Assembly: GCF_024433635.1 (NCBI RefSeq)
Contig: NZ_WNJZ01000014.1
Span: 1 to 64,000, forward strand
DNA from: Ruminococcus sp. zg-924
GTDB taxonomy: Bacteria; Bacillota; Clostridia; Oscillospirales; Acutalibacteraceae
Direction of reading: 5' to 3'
DNA length: 64,000 bases
Positions 63,178-64,000 of this stretch are shown here, in pieces (position 1 is the first letter of the stretch; each line of letters begins with the position of its first letter). The position numbers and the translations under genes are program-made. Below the pieces are notes generated by a model. It was not told where the DNA came from. It was given only the letters and a program-made list of their open reading frames with translations, and searched no databases.

Positions 63178-63303
63178 AAGCATATTTGTTTAATGCTCTT
63201 TCATTATACTAAGCATATTTGCTTTTGTCAAGTGGTTTTCAAAAAAATATTAAACTTTTTTGTTTTATTTTCTCTTGACTATCCTAAACATATATGCTAT
63301 ACT
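63178..63303. promoter_or_regulatory. Divergent promoters with three shared operators (element switch)
   Basis: Three similar sites of the form AARCATAT-N-TG: 63178-63191, 63211-63224 and 63286-63299. The second lies in the 17-base spacer of a perfect minus-strand promoter (TTGACA 63226-63231, TATAAT 63203-63208) for xis-int. The third lies in the 17-base spacer of a plus-strand promoter (TTGACT 63275-63280, TATACT 63298-63303) for the Xre gene. A repressor bound there would shut both. Confidence 0.82.
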
Positions 63304-63335
63304 GTTGGCAAATACATAGGTGAGGAGAAAACTCT

Positions 63336-63869
63336 ATGGCTATTGGTGAGAGAATACATTTCTTCCGCAATCTGCGGGGAATGACACAGAAATACCTCGG
63401 AACATTGATCGGCTTTCCCGAAAAATCCGCAGATGTGCGTTTGGCTCAGTATGAAACGGGAACACGCACACCCAAAGCGGATTTGACCGCTGCATTGGCA
63501 CAGGCTCTTGATGTTGCGCCGCAGGCGCTTGCCGTGCCGGACATTGACAGCCAAATCGGGCTTATGCACACGCTGTTTACCCTCGAAGATGTTTACGGCA
63601 TCACCATCGGGGAAATTGACGGGGAAGTATGTCTGCGGATTAATAAGGATAAAGAACACACCACAAATGATTTGCTGAAAATGCTTGCCGCCTGGCAAGA
63701 GCAGTCTGCCAAACTTGCAGCAGGCGAAATCAGCCAAGAGGACTATGACAAGTGGCGCTATTATTACCCGAAGTATGACACAACGCAGATTTGGGCGAAA
63801 GTTCCGTCACAAGAATTGAGCGATGCCTTAGTCGAAGCTTTCAAGGACAAGCTCAAAACCGATAATTGA
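63336..63869 (+). CDS. Xre-family repressor, candidate control gene of the mobilizable element
   Basis: 177 residues. Xre HTH in residues 1-65 (IGERIHFFRNLRGMTQKYLG; AQYETGTRTPKADL) and a C-terminal domain of about 110 residues with no protease (LexA-like) catalytic motif visible. It is transcribed away from int-xis, with operators in both promoters. GAGGAG precedes the ATG. The likely repressor of excision and its own gene. Confidence 0.88.
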   Translation: MAIGERIHFFRNLRGMTQKYLGTLIGFPEKSADVRLAQYETGTRTPKADLTAALAQALDVAPQALAVPDIDSQIGLMHTLFTLEDVYGITIGEIDGEVCLRINKDKEHTTNDLLKMLAAWQEQSAKLAAGEISQEDYDKWRYYYPKYDTTQIWAKVPSQELSDALVEAFKDKLKTDN

Positions 63870-63882
63870 AAGTAGGTGCTTT

Positions 63883-64000
63883 ATGGCTTCAAGTAAAGAA
63901 TATTTAACCTTTGTACTGGAACAGCTATCATGTTTAGACAGTATTTCCTATCGGGCAATGATGGGCGAATATATCCTTTATTTCCGAGAAAAAATTGTTG
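63883..64000 (+). CDS. TfoX N-terminal domain protein, partial (runs off the window)
   Basis: 39 codons visible: MASSKEYLTFVLEQLSCLDS then YRAMMGEYILYFREK, the start of a TfoX/Sxy-type N-terminal domain as found in short stand-alone proteins of Firmicutes. It begins 13 bases after the Xre stop with AGTAGGTG as ribosome binding site, so it may be cargo of the same transcript. Confidence 0.8.
   Translation, partial: MASSKEYLTFVLEQLSCLDSISYRAMMGEYILYFREKIV

Noticed and set aside
63297-63737. 146-residue minus-strand frame across the Xre gene
   Set aside because: Antisense shadow of a recognisable HTH protein, with no ribosome binding site.

Overview
The window looks like a chromosomal segment of an anaerobic, low-to-moderate GC Firmicute of class Clostridia, most likely a gut Ruminococcaceae/Oscillospiraceae relative. 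The pointers are a complete V-type (A/V) ATPase operon, a high-molecular-weight rubredoxin, the redox repressor Rex, an iron-dependent alcohol dehydrogenase, acetate kinase, a dockerin-bearing leucine-rich-repeat protein, strong AGGAGG ribosome binding sites, and TnpV/MobV-type mobile DNA. The taxonomy is inferred from gene content, not from a marker gene.

Layout. 1-127: right end of an IS3-family element. 131-1049: small membrane/redox pair (Gx-transporter/HepS-I-like and NusG-II). 1157-1360: decayed HTH gene. 1415-10117: nine-gene V-ATPase operon on the minus strand, with its own consensus promoter at 10249-10277. 10368-12016: ACT-domain plus PFL (UPF0210) pair. 12394-14434: PHP phosphatase, DUF421 protein and RuvX. 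14583-17185: three tRNA genes among Hrb, DUF896 and esterase genes. 17540-20948: a sigma factor fused to a membrane-anchored extracellular domain, then a secreted LRR-dockerin protein. 21127-23648: divergent tmcAL and ackA. 23731-27491: a MacB-like ABC system with a small exported protein. 28016-30479: rex, alcohol dehydrogenase and its MerR regulator. 30613-35114: ClpP-like protease, UppP and FtsK. 35209-41039: a cell-envelope polymer operon (ABC exporter, CDP-polyol cytidylyltransferase, epimerase, epimerase-LicD fusion). 41111-46649: UPF0145 protein, hexapeptide acyltransferase-like protein, phosphomannomutase, orphan ABC ATPase and PTS enzyme I. 46935-49472: cadA-cadC metal efflux.

From about 50.3 kb the window is an accessory region. 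A 133-bp direct repeat (50362-50494 and 52931-53063, one mismatch) brackets a 2.4-kb unit holding an HTH protein with 18 tandem pentapeptides, a broken small membrane protein, a DUF2812 protein, a PadR repressor and a tnpV fragment. A third, diverged end-like sequence lies near 54972-55185. Between the second and third ends are fragments of a KTR protein, an amino-acid-binding lipoprotein, an NCS2 permease and an Xre protein, around one intact lipoprotein gene. A patatin-like hydrolase and a nitroreductase/Rrf2/EFR1-ferredoxin operon follow. 58533-63303 is an apparently intact mobilizable integrative element: tnpV, mobV, an oriT-like inverted-repeat zone, a RepA-like ATPase, a MobC-like RHH protein, tyrosine integrase and an excisionase-like protein, controlled by a divergent Xre repressor. 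A TfoX-domain gene runs off the right edge.

The most unusual items are the pentapeptide-repeat HTH protein inside its direct-repeat cassette, the sigma-transmembrane fusion, the LicD protein with a degenerate SDR domain and long disordered tail, and several promoter/operator architectures readable directly from the DNA (MerR 19-bp spacer, PadR palindrome, CadC double operator, Xre divergent switch).
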